Program-made: the position numbers and the translations under genes
Notes under the pieces: generated by a model
Told to the model about the DNA's origin: nothing
What the model saw: the letters and a program-made list of their open reading frames with translations, nothing else
Database searches by the model: none
DNA from: Desulfopila sp. IMCC35006
Lineage (GTDB): Bacteria; Desulfobacterota; Desulfobulbia; Desulfobulbales; Desulfocapsaceae
Direction of reading: 5' to 3'
Assembly (NCBI RefSeq): GCF_005116645.1
Contig: NZ_SWCM01000008.1
Coordinates: 186,001 to 250,000 of the forward strand
DNA: 64,000 nt
Part shown: positions 63,859 to 64,000 of the stretch, piece after piece
How positions within the stretch are numbered: the first letter of the stretch is position 1
Layout: each line of letters starts with the position of its first letter

Positions 63859-64000
63859 ATGGCAGGAAAAACCCTTTATGACAAATTATGGCAGTCTCAT
63901 ACGGTTGAAGACCGGGAGGACGGGACAACACTTCTCTATATAGATCGGCACTTACTGCACGAGGTGACCTCCCCCCAGGCCTTCGAAGGATTAAAACTTG
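63859..64000 (+). CDS. leuC: 3-isopropylmalate dehydratase large subunit, 5' part
   Basis: The first 47 residues ([20 protein letters not shown]... and [17 protein letters not shown]) match the LeuC N-terminus of the aconitase superfamily. GGAGG lies 7 bases before the ATG. The gene runs off the window. The enzyme acts in leucine synthesis with LeuD. Confidence 0.92.
   Translation, partial: MAGKTLYDKLWQSHTVEDREDGTTLLYIDRHLLHEVTSPQAFEGLKL

Noticed and set aside
1-64000. CRISPR array, prophage, replication origin
   Set aside because: No regularly spaced repeats, no phage structural genes, no DnaA-box cluster seen in the window.

Overview
The window looks like a chromosomal segment of a sulfate-reducer-type Desulfobacterota (Desulfobulbales-like). 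This is an inference from gene content: PAS/GAF hybrid histidine kinases, a DUF362-ferredoxin protein, an OsmC-like protein with an in-frame UGA, and a small double-Cys protein of a kind I associate with sulfate reducers. There is no rRNA or marker gene that fixes the lineage.

Layout. 0-9.2 kb is core: hybrid sensor kinase, TM2 protein, NagZ, diguanylate cyclase, UvrD/PcrA-type helicase, FolC, a small HNH nuclease, and tRNA-Arg(CCG) with its terminator. After the tRNA comes an aldo/keto reductase and then, from about 10.7 to 27 kb, an AT-richer accessory region. Nearly all its genes point the same way (minus): a KAP-family P-loop NTPase, a UPF0270 protein, a DUF262/DUF1524 (GmrSD-like) protein, a 174-aa membrane-anchored protein, an HExxH protein, a TIR-domain protein, an insertion sequence, and a two-gene unit encoding a 625-aa protein and a 1360-aa membrane-anchored PIN-domain protein. 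Between these genes lie imperfect palindromes bounded by TAAC...GTTA or GCCCAAC boxes. Four are good attC candidates: three start within 6 bases of the stop codon of the gene before them or overlap it, and the fourth lies about 160 bases after one. I read the region as a cluster of integron attC sites without an integrase in view (CALIN-type cassette array), loaded with defence-like genes. The IS apparently split the TIR gene: its 5' end survives on the far side of the IS.

27-30.5 kb holds a PcfJ-like protein and small redox genes with divergent HxlR and Rrf2 regulators and visible operator palindromes. 30.6-35.1 kb holds cell-surface polysaccharide-type genes (NodB-like deacetylase, FemAB/GNAT-like acyltransferase, GT4 glycosyltransferase) and a PP2C-like phosphatase. 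35.1-38.4 kb is a compact pstSCAB phosphate transporter. 38.7-39.7 kb is ribB under an FMN riboswitch.

39.7-47 kb holds single metabolic genes: radical SAM protein, pirin, GcvR-like ACT protein, DUF362-ferredoxin, the OsmC-like selenoprotein (TGA at codon 65 followed by a 7-bp SECIS-type hairpin), an enoyl-CoA hydratase, a zinc-ribbon/winged-helix protein, an XRE-cupin regulator and a small secreted protein. 47-54.5 kb is one operon, dppABCDF plus a dipeptide epimerase and a membrane-dipeptidase-family enzyme, best read as uptake and catabolism of (murein) dipeptides. 54.8-57 kb is a second hybrid kinase. 57.1-63.4 kb is a tolC-mfp-RND efflux operon ending in a DUF309 gene. The window ends inside leuC.
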